Source: Proales similis (lineage: Eukaryota; Rotifera; Eurotatoria; Ploima; Proalidae). Taken from it: a stretch of DNA of 64,000 bases. Location: contig JAGVRJ010000010.1 of NCBI GenBank assembly GCA_019059635.1, positions 994,501 to 1,058,500 of the forward strand. Reading direction: 5' to 3'. This document shows positions 1-14,689 of the stretch, in pieces; the stretch's first letter is position 1; every line of letters starts with the position of its first letter. The notes beneath the pieces were generated by a model. The model searched no databases. It was not told where the DNA came from and was given only the letters and a program-made list of their open reading frames with translations. Made by a program: the position numbers and the translations under genes.

Positions 1-3000
1 CTGTTCTATATTGATGCGTTACTGTTCAGAAATAACCATCAATAGAGCAAGAAAACTAAGTTTGAGCACCCCAGATAGTATTTGGAACAACCGAAACCTT
101 GTCTAGAAACAAGGAAAGTTAGTAAAAAGAATCGGTCAGAAATTTTCTACACTTAATTGTTTTCTTGGTAGTGCTCAAAACACTTTTCTGTTCTATATTG
201 ATGCGTTACTGTTCAGAACTAACCATCAATAGAGCAAGAAAACTTAGTTTGAGCACCCCAGATAGTATTAGGAACAACCGAAACCTTGTCTAGAAACAAT
301 GAAAGTTAGTAAAAAGAATCGGTCAGAAATTTTCTACACTTAATTGTTTTGTTGGTAGGGCTCAAAACACTTTTCTGTTCTATATTGATGCGTTACTGGT
401 CAGAAATAACCATCAATAGAGCAAGAAAACTAAGTCTGAGCAGCCCAGATATTATAAGGAACAACCGAAACCTTGTCTAGAAACAAGGAAAGTTAGTAAA
501 AAGAATCGGTCAGAAATTTTCTACACTTAATTGTTTTCTTGGTAGTGCTCAAAACACTTTTCTGTTCTATATTGATGCGTTACTGTTCAGAACTAACCAT
601 CAATAGAGCAAGAAAACTTAGTCTGAGCACCCCAGATAGTATTAGGAACAACCGAAACCTTTTCTAGAAACAAGGAAAGTTAGTAAAAGAAGCGGTTACA
701 AATTTTCTACTTTTAAATGTATTCTTGGTAGTGCTCAAAATACTTATCTGTTCCATATTGATGCGTTACTGTTCAGAAATAACTATCAATAGAGCAAGAA
801 AACTAAGTCTGAGCACCCCAGATAGTATTAGGAACAACCGAAACCTTGTCTAGAAACAAGGAAAGTTAGTAAAAGAAGCGGTTACAAATTTTCTACTTTT
901 AAATGTATTCTTGGTAGTGCTCAAAACACTTTTCTGTTCTATATTGATGCGTTACTGTTCAGAAATAAATATCAATAGAGCAAGAAAACTTAGTCTGAGC
1001 ACCCCAGATAGTATTAGGAACAACCGAAACCTTTTCTAGAAACAAGGAAAGTTAGTAAAAGAAAAGGTTACAAATTTTCTACTTTTAAATGTATTCTTGG
1101 TAGTGCTCAAAATACTTATCTGTTCCATATTGATGCGTTACTGGTCAGAAATAACCATCAATAGAGCAAGAAAACTTAGTCTGAGCACCCCAGATAGTAT
1201 TAGGAACAACCGAAACCTTTTCTAGAAACAAAGAAAGTTAGTAAAAGAAGCGGTTACAAATTTTCTACTTATAAATGTATTCTTGGTAGTGCTCAAAATA
1301 CTTATCTGTTCCATATTGATGCGTTACTGTTAAGAAATAACTATCAATAGAGCAAGAAAACTTAGTTTGAGCACCCCAGATAGTATTAGGAACAACCGAA
1401 ACCTTGTCTAGAAACAAGGAAAGTTAGTAAAAAGAATCGGTTACAAATTTTCTACACTTAATTGTTTTCTTGGAAGGGCTTAAAACACTTTTCTGTTCTT
1501 TATTGATGCGTTACTGTTAAGAAATAAATATCAATAGAGCAAGAAAACTTAGTCTGAGCACCCCAGATAGTATTAGGAACAACCGAAACCTTTTCTAGAA
1601 ACAAGGAAAGTTAGTAAAAGAAGCGGTTACAAATTTTCTACTTTTAAATGTATTCTTGGTAGTGCTCAAAATACTTATCTGTTCCATATTGATGCGTTAC
1701 TGTTCAGAAATAACTATCAATAGAGCAAGAAAACTAAGTCTGAGCACCCCAGATAGTATTAGGAACAACCGAAACCTTGTCTAGAAACAAGGAAAGTTAG
1801 TAAAAGAAGCGGTTACAAATTTTCTACTTTTAAATGTATTCTTGGTAGTGCTCAAAACACTTTTCTGTTCTATATTGATGCGTTACTGTTCAGAAATAAA
1901 TATCAATAGAGCAAGAAAACTTAGTCTGAGCACCCCAGATAGTATTAGGAACAACCGAAACCTTTTCTAGAAACAAGGAAAGTTAGTAAAAGAAAAGGTT
2001 ACAAATTTTCTACTTTTAAATGTATTCTTGGTAGTGCTCAAAATACTTTTCTGTTCTATATTGATGCGTTACTGTTCAGAAATAAATATCAATAGAGCAA
2101 GAAAACTTAGTCTGAGCACCCCAGATAGTATTAGGAACAACCGAAACCTTGTCTAGAAACAAGGAAAGTTAGTAAAAAGAATCGGTTACAAATTTTCTAC
2201 ACTTAATTGTTTTCTTGGAAGGGCTTAAAACACTTTTCTGTTCTTTATTGATGCGTTACTGTTAAGAAATAAATATCAATAGAGCAAGAAAACTTAGTCT
2301 GAGCACCCCAGATAGTATTAAGAACAACCGAAACCTTTTCTAGAAACAAGGAAAGTTAGTAAAAGAAGCGGTTACAAATTTTCTACTTTTAAATGTATTC
2401 TTGGTAGTGCTCAAAATACTTATCTGTTCCATATTGATGCGTTACTGTTCAGAAATAACTATCAATAGAGCAAGAAAACTAAGTCTGAGCACCCCAGATA
2501 GTATTAGGAACAACCGAAACCTTGTCTAGAAACAAGGAAAGTTAGTAAAAGAAGCGGTTACAAATTTTCTACTTTTAAATGTATTCTTGGTAGTGCTCAA
2601 AACACTTTTCTGTTCTATATTGATGCGTTACTGTTCAGAAATAAATATCAATAGAGCAAGAAAACTTAGTCTGAGCACCCCAGATAGTATTAGGAACAAC
2701 CGAAACCTTGTCTAGAAACAAGGAAAGTTAGTAAAAAGAATCGGTTACAAATTTTCTACACTTAATTGTTTTCTTGGAAGGGCTTAAAACACTTTTCTGT
2801 TCTATATTGATGCGTTACTGTTCAGAAATAACCATCAATAGAGCAAGCAAACTTAGTCTGAGCACCCCAGATAGTATTAGGAACAACCGAAACCTTTTCT
2901 AGAAACAAAGAAAGTTAGTAAAAGAAGCGGTTACAAATTTTCTACTTTTAAATGTATTCTTGGTAGTGCTCAAAATACTTATCTGTTCCATATTGATGCG

Positions 3001-6000
3001 TTACTGTTAAGAAATAACTATCAATAGAGCAAGAAAACTAAGTCTGAGCACCCCAGATAGTATTAGGAACAACCGAAACCTTTTCTAGAAACAAGGAAAG
3101 TTAGTAAAAAGAATCGGTTACAAATTTTCTACACTTAATTGTTTTCTTGGTAGTGCTCAAAACACTTTTCTGTTCTATATTGATGCGTTACTGTTCAGAA
3201 ATAACCATCAATAGAGCAAGAAAACTTAGTTAGAGCACCCCAGATAGTATTAGGAACAACCGAAACCTTTTCTAGAAACAAGGAAAGTTAGTAAAAAGAA
3301 TCGGTCAGAAATTTTCTACACTTAATTGTTTTCTTGGTAGTGCTCAAAACACTTTTCTGTTCTATATTGATGCGTTACTGTTCAGAAATAACCATCAATA
3401 GAGCAAGAAAACTAAGTCTGAGCAGCCCAGATATTATTAGGAACAACCGAAACCTTGTCTAGAAACAAGGAAAGTTAGTAAAAAGAATCGGTCAGAAATT
3501 TTCTACACTTAATTGTTTTTTTGGTAGTGCTCAAAACACTTTTCTGTTCTATATTGATGCGTTACTGGTCAGAAATAACCATCAATAGAGCAAGAAAACT
3601 AAGTCTGAGCAGCCCAGATATTATTAGGAACAACCGAAACCTTTTCTAGAAACAAGGAAAGTTAGTAAAAAGAATCGGTCAGAAATTTTCTACACTTAAT
3701 TGTTTTCTTGGTAGGGCTCAAAACACTTTTCTGTTCTATATTGATGCGTTACTGGTCAGAAATAACCATCAATAGAGCAAGAAAACTAAGTCTGAGCAGC
3801 CCAGATATTATAAGGAACAACCGAAACCTTGTCTAGAAACAAGGAAAGTTAGTAAAAAGAATCGGTCAGAAATTTTCTACACTTAATTGTTTTCTTGGCA
3901 GGGCTCAAAACACTTTTCTGTTCTATATTGATGCGTTACTGTTCAGAAATAACCATCAATAGAGCAAGAAAACTTAGATTGAGCACCCCAGATAGTATTA
4001 GGAACAACCGAAACCTTTTCTAGAAACAAGGAAAGTTAGTAAAAAGAATCGGTTACAAATTTTCTACACTTAATTGTTTTCTTGGTAGTGCTCAAAACAC
4101 TTTTCTGTTCTATATTGATGCGTTACTGTTCAGAAAAAACTATCAATAGAGCAAGAAAACTAAGTCTGAGCACCCCAGATAGTATTAGGAACAACCGAAA
4201 CCTTTTCTAGAAACAAGGAAAGTTAGTAAAAAGAATCGGTCAGAAATTTTCTACACTTAATTGTTTTCTTGGTAGGGCTCAAAACACTTTTCTGTTCTAT
4301 ATTGATGCGTTAGTGGTCAGAAATAACCATCAATAGAGCAAGAAAACTAAGTCTGAGCACCCCAGATAGTATTAGGAACAACCGAAACCTTTTCTAGAAA
4401 CAAGGAAAGTTAGTAAAAAGAATCGGTTACAAATTTTCTACACTTAATTGTTTTCTTGGTAGTGCTCAAAACACTTTTCTGTTCTATATTGATGCGTTAC
4501 TGTTCAGAAAAAACTATCAATAGAGCAAGAAAACTAAGTCTGAGCACCCCAGATAGTATTAGGAACAACCGAAACCTTTTCTAGAAACAAGGAAAGTTAG
4601 TAAAAAGAATCGGTCAGAAATTTTCTACACTTAATTGTTTTCTTGGTAGTGCTCAAAACACTTTTCTGTTCTATATTGATGCGTTACTGTTCAGAAATAA
4701 CCATCAATAGAGCAAGAAAACTTAGATTGAGCACCCCAGATAGTATTAGGAACAACCGAAACCTTTTCTAGAAACAAGGAAAGTTAGTAAAAAGAATCGG
4801 TTACAAATTTTCTACACTTAATTGTTTTCTTGGTAGTGCTCAAAACACTTTTCTGTTCTATATTGATGCGTTACTGTTCAGAAAAAACTATCAATAGAGC
4901 AAGAAAACTAAGTCTGAGCACCCCAGATAGTATTAGGAACAACCGAAACCTTTTCTAGAAACAAGGAAAGTTAGTAAAAAGAATCGGTCAGAAATTTTCT
5001 ACACTTAATTGTTTTCTTGGTAGGGCTCAAAACACTTTTCTGTTCTATATTGATGCGTTAGTGGTCAGAAATAACCATCAATAGAGCAAGAAAACTAAGT
5101 CTGAGCACCCCAGATAGTATTAGGAACAACCGAAACCTTTTCTAGAAACAAGGAAAGTTAGTAAAAAGAATCGGTTACAAATTTTCTACACTTAATTGTT
5201 TTCTTGGTAGTGCTCAAAACACTTTTCTGTTCTATATTGATGCGTTACTGTTCAGAAATAACCATCAATAGAGCAAGAAAACTTAGATTGAGCACCCCAG
5301 ATAGTATTAGGAACAACCGAAACCTTTTCTAGAAACAAGGAAAGTTAGTAAAAAGAATCGGTCAGAAATTTTCTACACTTAATTGTTTTCTTGGCAGGGC
5401 TCAAAACACTTTTCTGTTCTATATTGATGCGTTAGTGGTCAGAAATAACCATCAATAGAGCAAGAAAACTAAGTCTGAGCACCCCAGATAGTATTAGGAA
5501 CAACCGAAACCTTTTCTAGAAACAAGGAAAGTTAGTAAAAAGAATCGGTTACAAATTTTCTACACTTAATTGTTTTCTTGGTAGTGCTCAAAACACTTTT
5601 CTGTTCTATATTGATGCGTTACTGTTCAGAAATAACCATCAATAGAGCAAGAAAACTAAGTCTGAGAACCCCAGATAGTATTAGGAACAACCGAAACCTT
5701 GTCTAGAAACAAGGAAAGTTAGTAAAAAGAATCGGTTACAAATTTTCTACACTTAATTGTTTTCTTGGTAGTGCTCAAAATACTTATCTGTTCCATATTG
5801 ATGCGTTACTGTTGAGAAATAACTATCAATAGAGCAAGAAAACTAAGTCTGAGCACCCCAGATAGTATTAGGAACAACCGAAACCTTTTCTAGAAACAAG
5901 GAAAGTTAGTAAAAAGAATCGGTTACAAATTTTCTACACTTAATTGTTTTCTTGGTAGTGCTCAAAACACTTTTCTGTTCTATATTGATGCGTTAGTGGT

Positions 6001-7679
6001 CAGAAATAACCATCAATAGAGCAAGAAAACTAAGTCTGAGCACCCCAGATAGTATTAGGAACAACCGAAACCTTTTCTAGAAACAAGGAAAGTTAGTAAA
6101 AAGAATCGGTTACAAATTTTCTACACTTAATTGTTTTCTTGGTAGTGCTCAAAACACTTTTCTGTTCTATATTGATGCGTTACTGTTGAGAAATAACTAT
6201 CAATAGAGCAAGAAAACTAAGTCTGAGCACCCCAGATAGTATTAGGAACAACCGAAACCTTTTCTAGAAACAAGGAAAGTTAGTAAAAAGAATCGGTCAG
6301 AAATTTTCTACACTTAATTGTTTTCTTGGCAGGGCTCAAAACACTTTTCTGTTCTATATTGATGCGTTAGTGGTCAGAAATAACCATCAATAGAGCAAGA
6401 AAACTAAGTCTGAGAACCCCAGATAGTATTAGGAACAACCGAAACCTTGTCTAGAAACAAGGAAAGTTAGTAAAAAGAATCGGTTACAAATTTTCTACAC
6501 TTAATTGTTTTCTTGGTAGTGCTCAAAATACTTATCTGTTCCATATTGATGCGTTACTGTTGAGAAATAACTATCAATAGAGCAAGAAAACTAAGTCTGA
6601 GCACCCCAGATAGTATTAGGAACAACCGAAACCTTTTCTAGAAACAAGGAAAGTTAGTAAAAAGAATCGGTCAGAAATTTTCTACACTTAATTGTTTTCT
6701 TGGTAGGGCTCAAAACACTTTTCTGTTCTATATTGATGCGTTACTGGTCAGAAATAACCATCAATAGAGCAAGAAAACTTAGTCTGAGCACCCCAGATAT
6801 TATTAGGAACAACCGAAACCTTTTCTAGAAACAAGGAAAGTTAGTAAAAAGAATCGGTCAGAAATTTTCTACACTTAATTGTTTTCTTGGTAGTGCTCAA
6901 AACACTTTTCTGTTCTATATTGATGCGTTACTGTTCAGAAATAACCATCAATAGAGCAAGAAAACTTAGATTGAGCACCCCAGATAGTATTAGGAACAAC
7001 CGAAACCTTTTCTAGAAACAAGGAAAGTTAGTAAAAAGAATCGGTCAGAAATTTTCTACACTTAATTGTTTTCTTGGCAGGGCTCAAAACACTTTTCTGT
7101 TCTATATTGATGCGTTAGTGGTCAGAAATAACCATCAATAGAGCAAGAAAACTAAGTCTGAGCAGCCCAGATATTATAAGGAACATCCGAAACCTTGTCT
7201 AGAAACAAGGAAAGTTAGTAAAAAGAATCGATGAGAAATTTTCTACACTTAATTGTTTTCTTGGTAGGGCTCAAAACACTTTTCTGTTCTATATTGATGC
7301 GTTACTGGTCAGAAATAACCATCAATAGAGCAAGAAAACTTAGTCTGAGCACCCAGATATTATTAGGAACAACCGAAACCTTTTCTAGAAACAAGGAAAG
7401 TTAGTAAAAAGAATCGGTCAGAAATTTTCTACACTTAATTGTTTTTTTGGTAGTGCTCAAAACACTTTTCTGTTCTATATTGATGCGTTACTGGTAAGAA
7501 ATAACCATCAATAGAGCAAGAAAACTAAGTCTGAGCACCCCAGATAGTATTAGGAACAACCGAAACCTTGTCTAGAAACAAGGAAAGTTAGTAAAAAGAA
7601 TCGGTCAGAAATTTTCTACTTCTAAATGTATTCTTGGTAGTGCTCAAAATACTTATCTGTTCCATATTGATGCGTTACT

Positions 7680-9285
7680 GTTGAGAAATAAATATCAATA
7701 GAGCAAGAAAACTAAGTCTGAGCACCCCAGATATTATTAGGAACAACCGAAACCTTGTCTAGAAACAAGGAAAGTTAGTAAAAAGAATCGGTCAGAAATT
7801 TTCTACACTTAATTGTTTTTTTGGTAGTGCTCAAAACACTTTTCTGTTCTATATTGATGCGTTACTGGTAAGAAATAACCATCAATAGAGCAAGAAAACT
7901 AAGTTTGAGCACCCCAGATAGTATTAGGAACAACCGAAACCTTGTCTTGAAACAAGGAAAGTTATTAAAAAGAATCGGTTACAAATTTTCTACACTTAAT
8001 TGTTTTCTTGGTAGGGCTCAAAACACTTTTCTGTTCTATATTGATGCGTAACTGTTCAGAAATAACCATCAATAGAGCATGAAAATTCTTTCTTAGCACC
8101 CCAGATAGTATAAGAGACAACCGAAACCTTGTCTAGAAACAAGGAAGGTTAGTTTAAAGAATCGGTCAGAAATTTTCTACACTTAATTATTTTCTTGGTA
8201 GGGCTCAAAACACTTTTCTGTTCTATATTGATGCGTAACTGTTCAGAAATAACCATCAATAGAGCATGAAAATTCTTTCTTAGCACCCCAGATAGCATAA
8301 GGAACAACCGAAACCTTGTCTAGAAACAAGGAAGGTTAGTTTAAAGAATCGGTCAGAAATTTTCTACACTTAATTGTTTTCTTGGTAGTGCTCAAAACAC
8401 TTTTCTGTTCTATATTGATGCGTAACTGGTCAGAAATAACCATCAATAGAGCAAGAAAACTAAGTCTGAGCACCCCAGATATTAAAAGGAACTACCGAAA
8501 CCTTGTCTAGAAACAAGGAAAGTTATTTAAAAGAATCGGTTACAAATTTTCTACACTTAATAATTTTCTTGGTAGTGCTCAAAACACTTTTCTGTTCCAT
8601 ATTGATTCGATACTGTTCAGAAATAAATATCAATAGAGCAAGAAAACTAAGGTTGAGCACCCCAGATAGTATTAGGAACAACCGAAACCTTGTCTTGAAA
8701 CAAGGAAAGTTATTTAAAAGAATCGGTTACAAATTTTCTACACTTAATTATTTTCTTGGTAGTGCTCAAAACACTTTTCTGTTCCATATTGATGCGTTTA
8801 TATTTAGAAATTACCATCAATAGAGCATGAAAATTCTTTCTTGGCACCCCAGATAGTATAAGGAACAACCGAAACCTTGTCTAGAAACAAGGAAGGTTAG
8901 TTTAAAGAATCGGTCAGAAATTTTCTACACTTAATTGTTTTCTTGGTAGTGCTCAAAACACTTTTATGTTCCATATTGATGCGTTTCTATTTAGAAATAA
9001 CCATCAATAGAGCAAGAAAACTAAGTCTGAGCACCCCAGATAGTATTAGGAACAACCGAAACCTTGTCTTGAAACAAGGAAAGTTTTTTAAAAGAATCGG
9101 TTACAAATTTTCTACACTTAATTATTTTCTTGGTAGTGCTCAAAACACTTTTCTGTTCCATATTGATGCGTTTCTATTTAGAAATAACCATCAATAGAGC
9201 ATGAAAATTCTTTCTTAGCACCCCAGATAGTATAAGGATCAGCCGAAACCTTGTCTAGAAACCAGGAAAGTTAGTAAAAGAATCG
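7680..9285 (+). repeat. Higher-order satellite block, copy 1
   Basis: Several consecutive satellite A units here recur almost base for base 2056 bp downstream, which is about 11 units. Diagnostic variants shared by the copies include the AAAATTCTTTCTTAGCACC units, the AAGGTTGAGCACC unit and the TTTATATTTAGAAATTACC unit. A short patch at about 8204-8250 differs from the later copies. Confidence 0.85.
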
Positions 9286-9735
9286 GTCAGAAATTTTCTA
9301 CACTTAATTGTTTTTTTGGTAGTGCTCAAAACACTTTTCTGTTCTATATTGATGCGTTACTGGTAAGAAATAACCATCAATAGAGCAAGAAAACTAAGTC
9401 TGAGCACCCCAGATAGTATTAGGAACAACCGAAACCTTGTCTAGAAACAAGGAAAGTTAGTAAAAAGAATCGGTCAGAAATTTTCTACACTTAATTGTTT
9501 TTTTGGTAGTGCTCAAAACACTTTTCTGTTCTATATTGATGCGTTACTGGTAAGAAATAACCATCAATAGAGCAAGAAAACTAAGTCTGAGCACCCCAGA
9601 TAGTATTAGGAACAACCGAAACCTTGTCTAGAAACAAGGAAAGTTAGTAAAAAGAATCGGTAAGAAATTTTCTACTTCTAAATGTATTCTTGGTAGTGCT
9701 CAAAATACTTATCTGTTCCATATTGATGCGTTACT

Positions 9736-11341
9736 GTTGAGAAATAAATATCAATAGAGCAAGAAAACTAAGTCTGAGCACCCCAGATATTATTAGGAAT
9801 AACCGAAACCTTGTCTAGAAACAAGGAAAGTTAGTAAAAAGAATCGGTCAGAAATTTTCTACACTTAATTGTTTTTTTGGTAGTGCTCAAAACACTTTTC
9901 TGTTCTATATTGATGCGTTACTGGTAAGAAATAACCATCAATAGAGCAAGAAAACTAAGTTTGAGCACCCCAGATAGTATTAGGAACAACCGAAACCTTG
10001 TCTTGAAACAAGGAAAGTTATTAAAAAGAATCGGTTACAAATTTTCTACACTTAATTGTTTTCTTGGTAGGGCTCAAAACACTTTTCTGTTCTATATTGA
10101 TGCGTAACTGTTCAGAAATAACCATCAATAGAGCATGAAAATTCTTTCTTAGCACCCCAGATAGTATAAGAGACAACCGAAACCTTGTCTAGAAACAAGG
10201 AAGGTTAGTTTAAAGAATCGGTCAGAAATTTTCTACACTTAATTATTTTCTTGGTAGTGCTCAAAACACTTATCTGTTCCATATTGATGCGTTTCTATTT
10301 AGAAATAACCATCAATAGAGCATGAAAATTCTTTCTTAGCACCCCAGATAGCATAAGGAACAACCGAAACCTTGTCTAGAAACAAGGAAGGTTAGTTTAA
10401 AGAATCGGTCAGAAATTTTCTACACTTAATTGTTTTCTTGGTAGTGCTCAAAACACTTTTCTGTTCTATATTGATGCGTAACTGGTCAGAAATAACCATC
10501 AATAGAGCAAGAAAACTAAGTCTGAGCACCCCAGATATTAAAAGGAACTACCGAAACCTTGTCTAGAAACAAGGAAAGTTATTTAAAAGAATCGGTTACA
10601 AATTTTCTACACTTAATAATTTTCTTGGTAGTGCTCAAAACACTTTTCTGTTCCATATTGATTCGATACTGTTCAGAAATAAATATCAATAGAGCAAGAA
10701 AACTAAGGTTGAGCACCCCAGATAGTATTAGGAACAACCGAAACCTTGTCTTGAAACAAGGAAAGTTATTTAAAAGAATCGGTTACAAATTTTCTACACT
10801 TAATTATTTTCTTGGTAGTGCTCAAAACACTTTTCTGTTCCATATTGATGCGTTTATATTTAGAAATTACCATCAATAGAGCATGAAAATTCTTTCTTGG
10901 CACCCCAGATAGTATAAGGAACAACCGAAACCTTGTCTAGAAACAAGGAAGGTTAGTTTAAAGAATCGGTCAGAAATTTTCTACACTTAATTGTTTTCTT
11001 GGTAGTGCTCAAAACACTTTTATGTTCCATATTGATGCGTTTCTATTTAGAAATAACCATCAATAGAGCAAGAAAACTAAGTCTGAGCACCCCAGATAGT
11101 ATTAGGAACAACCGAAACCTTGTCTTGAAACAAGGAAAGTTTTTTAAAAGAATCGGTTACAAATTTTCTACACTTAATTATTTTCTTGGTAGTGCTCAAA
11201 ACACTTTTCTGTTCCATATTGATGCGTTTCTATTTAGAAATAACCATCAATAGAGCATGAAAATTCTTTCTTAGCACCCCAGATAGTATTAGGAACAACC
11301 GAAACCTTGTCTAGAAACTAGGAAAATTAGTAAAAAGAATC
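9736..11341 (+). repeat. Higher-order satellite block, copy 2
   Basis: Near-identical repeat of the block at 7680-9285, offset by 2056 bp. At about 10260-10306 it carries CTTATCTGTTCC and TTTCTATTTAG variants where copy 1 has CTTTTCTGTTCT and TAACTGTTCAG. Confidence 0.85.
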
Positions 11342-14300
11342 GGTCAGAAATTTTCTACACTTAATTGTTTTCTTGGTAGGGCTCAAAACACTTTTCTGTT
11401 CTATATTGATGCGTTACTGTTCAGAAATAACCATCAATAGAGCAAGAAAACTAAGTTTGAGCACCCCAGATAGTATTTGGAACAACCGAAACCTTGTCTT
11501 GAAACAAGGAAAGTTATTTAAAAGAATCGGTTACAAATTTTCTACACTTAATTATTTTCTTGGTAGTGCTCAAAACACTTTTCTGTTCCATATTGATGCG
11601 TTTCTATTTAGAAATAACCATCAATAGAGCATGAAAATTCTTTCTTAGCACCCCAGATAGTATAAGGATCAGCCGAAACCTTGTCTAGAAACCAGGAAAG
11701 TTAGTAAAAGAAGCGGTAACAAATTTTCTACTTCTAAATGTATTCTTGGTAGTCCTCAAAACGTTTTTCTGTTCCATATTGATTCGTAACTATTCAGAAA
11801 TAACAATCAAAAGGGCTAGAAAACTAAGTCTGAGCACCCCAGATAGTATTAGGAACAACCGAAACCTTTTCTAGAAACAAGGAAAGTTAGTAAAAGAAAA
11901 GGTTACAAATTTTCTACTTTTAAATGTATTCTTGGTAGTGCTCAAAATACTTATCTGTTCCATATTGATGCGTTACTGGTCAGAAATAACCATCAATAGA
12001 GCAAGAAAACTTAGTCTGAGCACCCCAGATAGTATTAGGAACAACCGAAACCTTTTCTAGAAACAAAGAAAGTTAGTAAAAGAAGCGGTTACAAATTTTC
12101 TACTTTTAAATGTATTCTTGGTAGTGCTCAAAATACTTATCTGTTCCATATTGATGCGTTACTGTTAAGAAATAACTATCAATAGAGCAAGAAAACTTAG
12201 TTTGAGCACCCCAGATAGTATTAGGAACAACCGAAACCTTGTCTAGAAACAAGGAAAGTTAGTAAAAAGAATCGGTCAGAAATTTTCTACACTTAATTGT
12301 TTTCTTGGTAGGGCTCAAAACACTTTTCTGTTCTATATTGATGCGTTACTGTTCAGAAATAACCATCAATAGAGCAAGAAAACTTAGTCTGAGCACCCCA
12401 GATAGTATTAGGAACAACCGAAACCTTTTCTAGAAACAAGGAAAGTTAGTAAAAGAAGCGGTTACAAATTTTCTACTTTTAAATGTATTCTTGGTAGTGC
12501 TCAAAATACTTATCTGTTCCATATTGATGCGTTACTGTTCAGAAATAACTATCAATAGAGCAAGAAAACTAAGTCTGAGCACCCCAGATAGTATTAGGAA
12601 CAACCGAAACCTTGTCTAGAAACAAGGAAAGTTAGTAAAAGAAGCGGTTACAAATTTTCTACTTTTAAATGTATTCTTGGTAGTGCTCAAAACACTTTTC
12701 TGTTCTATATTGATGCGTTACTGTTCAGAAATAAATATCAATAGAGCAAGAAAACTTAGTCTGAGCACCCCAGATAGTATTAGGAACAACCGAAACCTTG
12801 TCTAGAAACAAGGAAAGTTAGTAAAAAGAATCGGTTACAAATTTTCTACACTTAATTGTTTTCTTGGAAGGGCTTAAAACACTTTTCTGTTCTATATTGA
12901 TGCGTTACTGTTCAGAAATAACCATCAATAGAGCAAGCAAACTTAGTCTGAGCACCCCAGATAGTATTAGGAACAACCGAAACCTTTTCTAGAAACAAAG
13001 AAAGTTAGTAAAAGAAGCGGTTACAAATTTTCTACTTTTAAATGTATTCTTGGTAGTGCTCAAAATACTTATCTGTTCCATATTGATGCGTTACTGTTAA
13101 GAAATAACTATCAATAGAGCAAGAAAACTAAGTCTGAGCAGCCCAGATATTATTAGGAACAACCGAAACCTTGTCTAGAAACAAGGAAAGTTAGTAAAAA
13201 GAATCGGTCAGAAATTTTCTACACTTAATTGTTTTTTTGGAAGGGCTTAAAACACTTTTCTGTTCTATATTGATGCGTTAGTGGTCAGAAAAAACTATCA
13301 ATAGAGCAAGAAAACTAAGTCTGAGCACCCCAGATAGTATTAGGAACAACCGAAACCTTTTCTAGAAACAAGGAAAGTTAGTAAAAAGAATCGGTCAGAA
13401 ATTTTCTACACTTAATTGTTTTCTTGGCAGGGCTCAAAACACTTTTCTGTTCTATATTGATGCGTTACTGTTCAGTAATAACCATCAATAGAGCAAGAAA
13501 ACTTAGATTGAGCACCCCAGATAGTATTAGGAACAACCGAAACCTTTTCTAGAAACAAGGAAAGTTAGTAAAAAGAATCGGTCAGAAATTTTCTACACTT
13601 AATAATTTTCTTGGTAGTGCTCAAAACACTTTTCTGTTCCATATTGATTCGATACTGTTCAGAAATAAATATCAATAGAGCAAGAAAACTAAGGTTGAGC
13701 ACCCCAGATAGTATTAGGAACAACCGAAACCTTGTCTTGAAACAAGGAAAGTTATTTAAAAGAATCGGTTACAAATTTTCTACACTTAATTATTTTCTTG
13801 GTAGTGCTCAAAACACTTTTCTGTTCCATATTGATGCTTTTATATTTAGAAATTACCATCAATAGAGCATGAAAATTCTTTCTTGGCACCCCAGATAGTA
13901 TAAGGAACAACCGAAACCTTGTCTAGAAACAAGGAAGGTTAGTTTAAAGAATCGGTCAGAAATTTTCTACACTTAATTGTTTTCTTGGTAGTGCTCAAAA
14001 CACTTTTATGTTCCATATTGATGCGTTTCTATTTAGAAATAACCATCAATAGAGCAAGAAAACTAAGTCTGAGCACCCCAGATAGTATTAGGAACAACCG
14101 AAACCTTGTCTTGAAACAAGGAAAGTTTTTTAAAAGAATCGGTTACAAATTTTCTACACTTAATTATTTTCTTGGTAGTGCTCAAAACACTTTTCTGTTC
14201 CATATTGATGCGTTTCTATTTAGAAATAACCATCAATAGAGCATGAAAATTCTTTCTTAGCACCCCAGATAGTATTTGGAACAACCGAAACCTTGTCTTG

Positions 14301-14689
14301 AAACAAGGAAAGTTATTTAAAAGAATCGGTTACAAATTTTCTACACTTAATTATTTTCTTGGTAGTGCTCAAAACACTTTTCTGTTCCATATTGATGCGT
14401 TTCTATTTAGAAATAACCATCAATAGAGCAAGAAAACTTAGTCTGAGCACCCAGATATTATTAGGAACAACCGAAACCTTTTCTAGAAACAAGGAAAGTT
14501 AGTAAAAAGAATCGGTCAGAAATTTTCTACACTTAATTGTTTTTTTGGTAGTGCTCAAAACACTTTTCTGTTCTATATTGATGCGTTACTGGTAAGAAAT
14601 AACCATCAATAGAGCAAGAAAACTAAGTCTGAGCACCCCAGATAGTATTAGGAACAACCGAAACCTTGTCTAGAAACAAGGAAGGTTAG

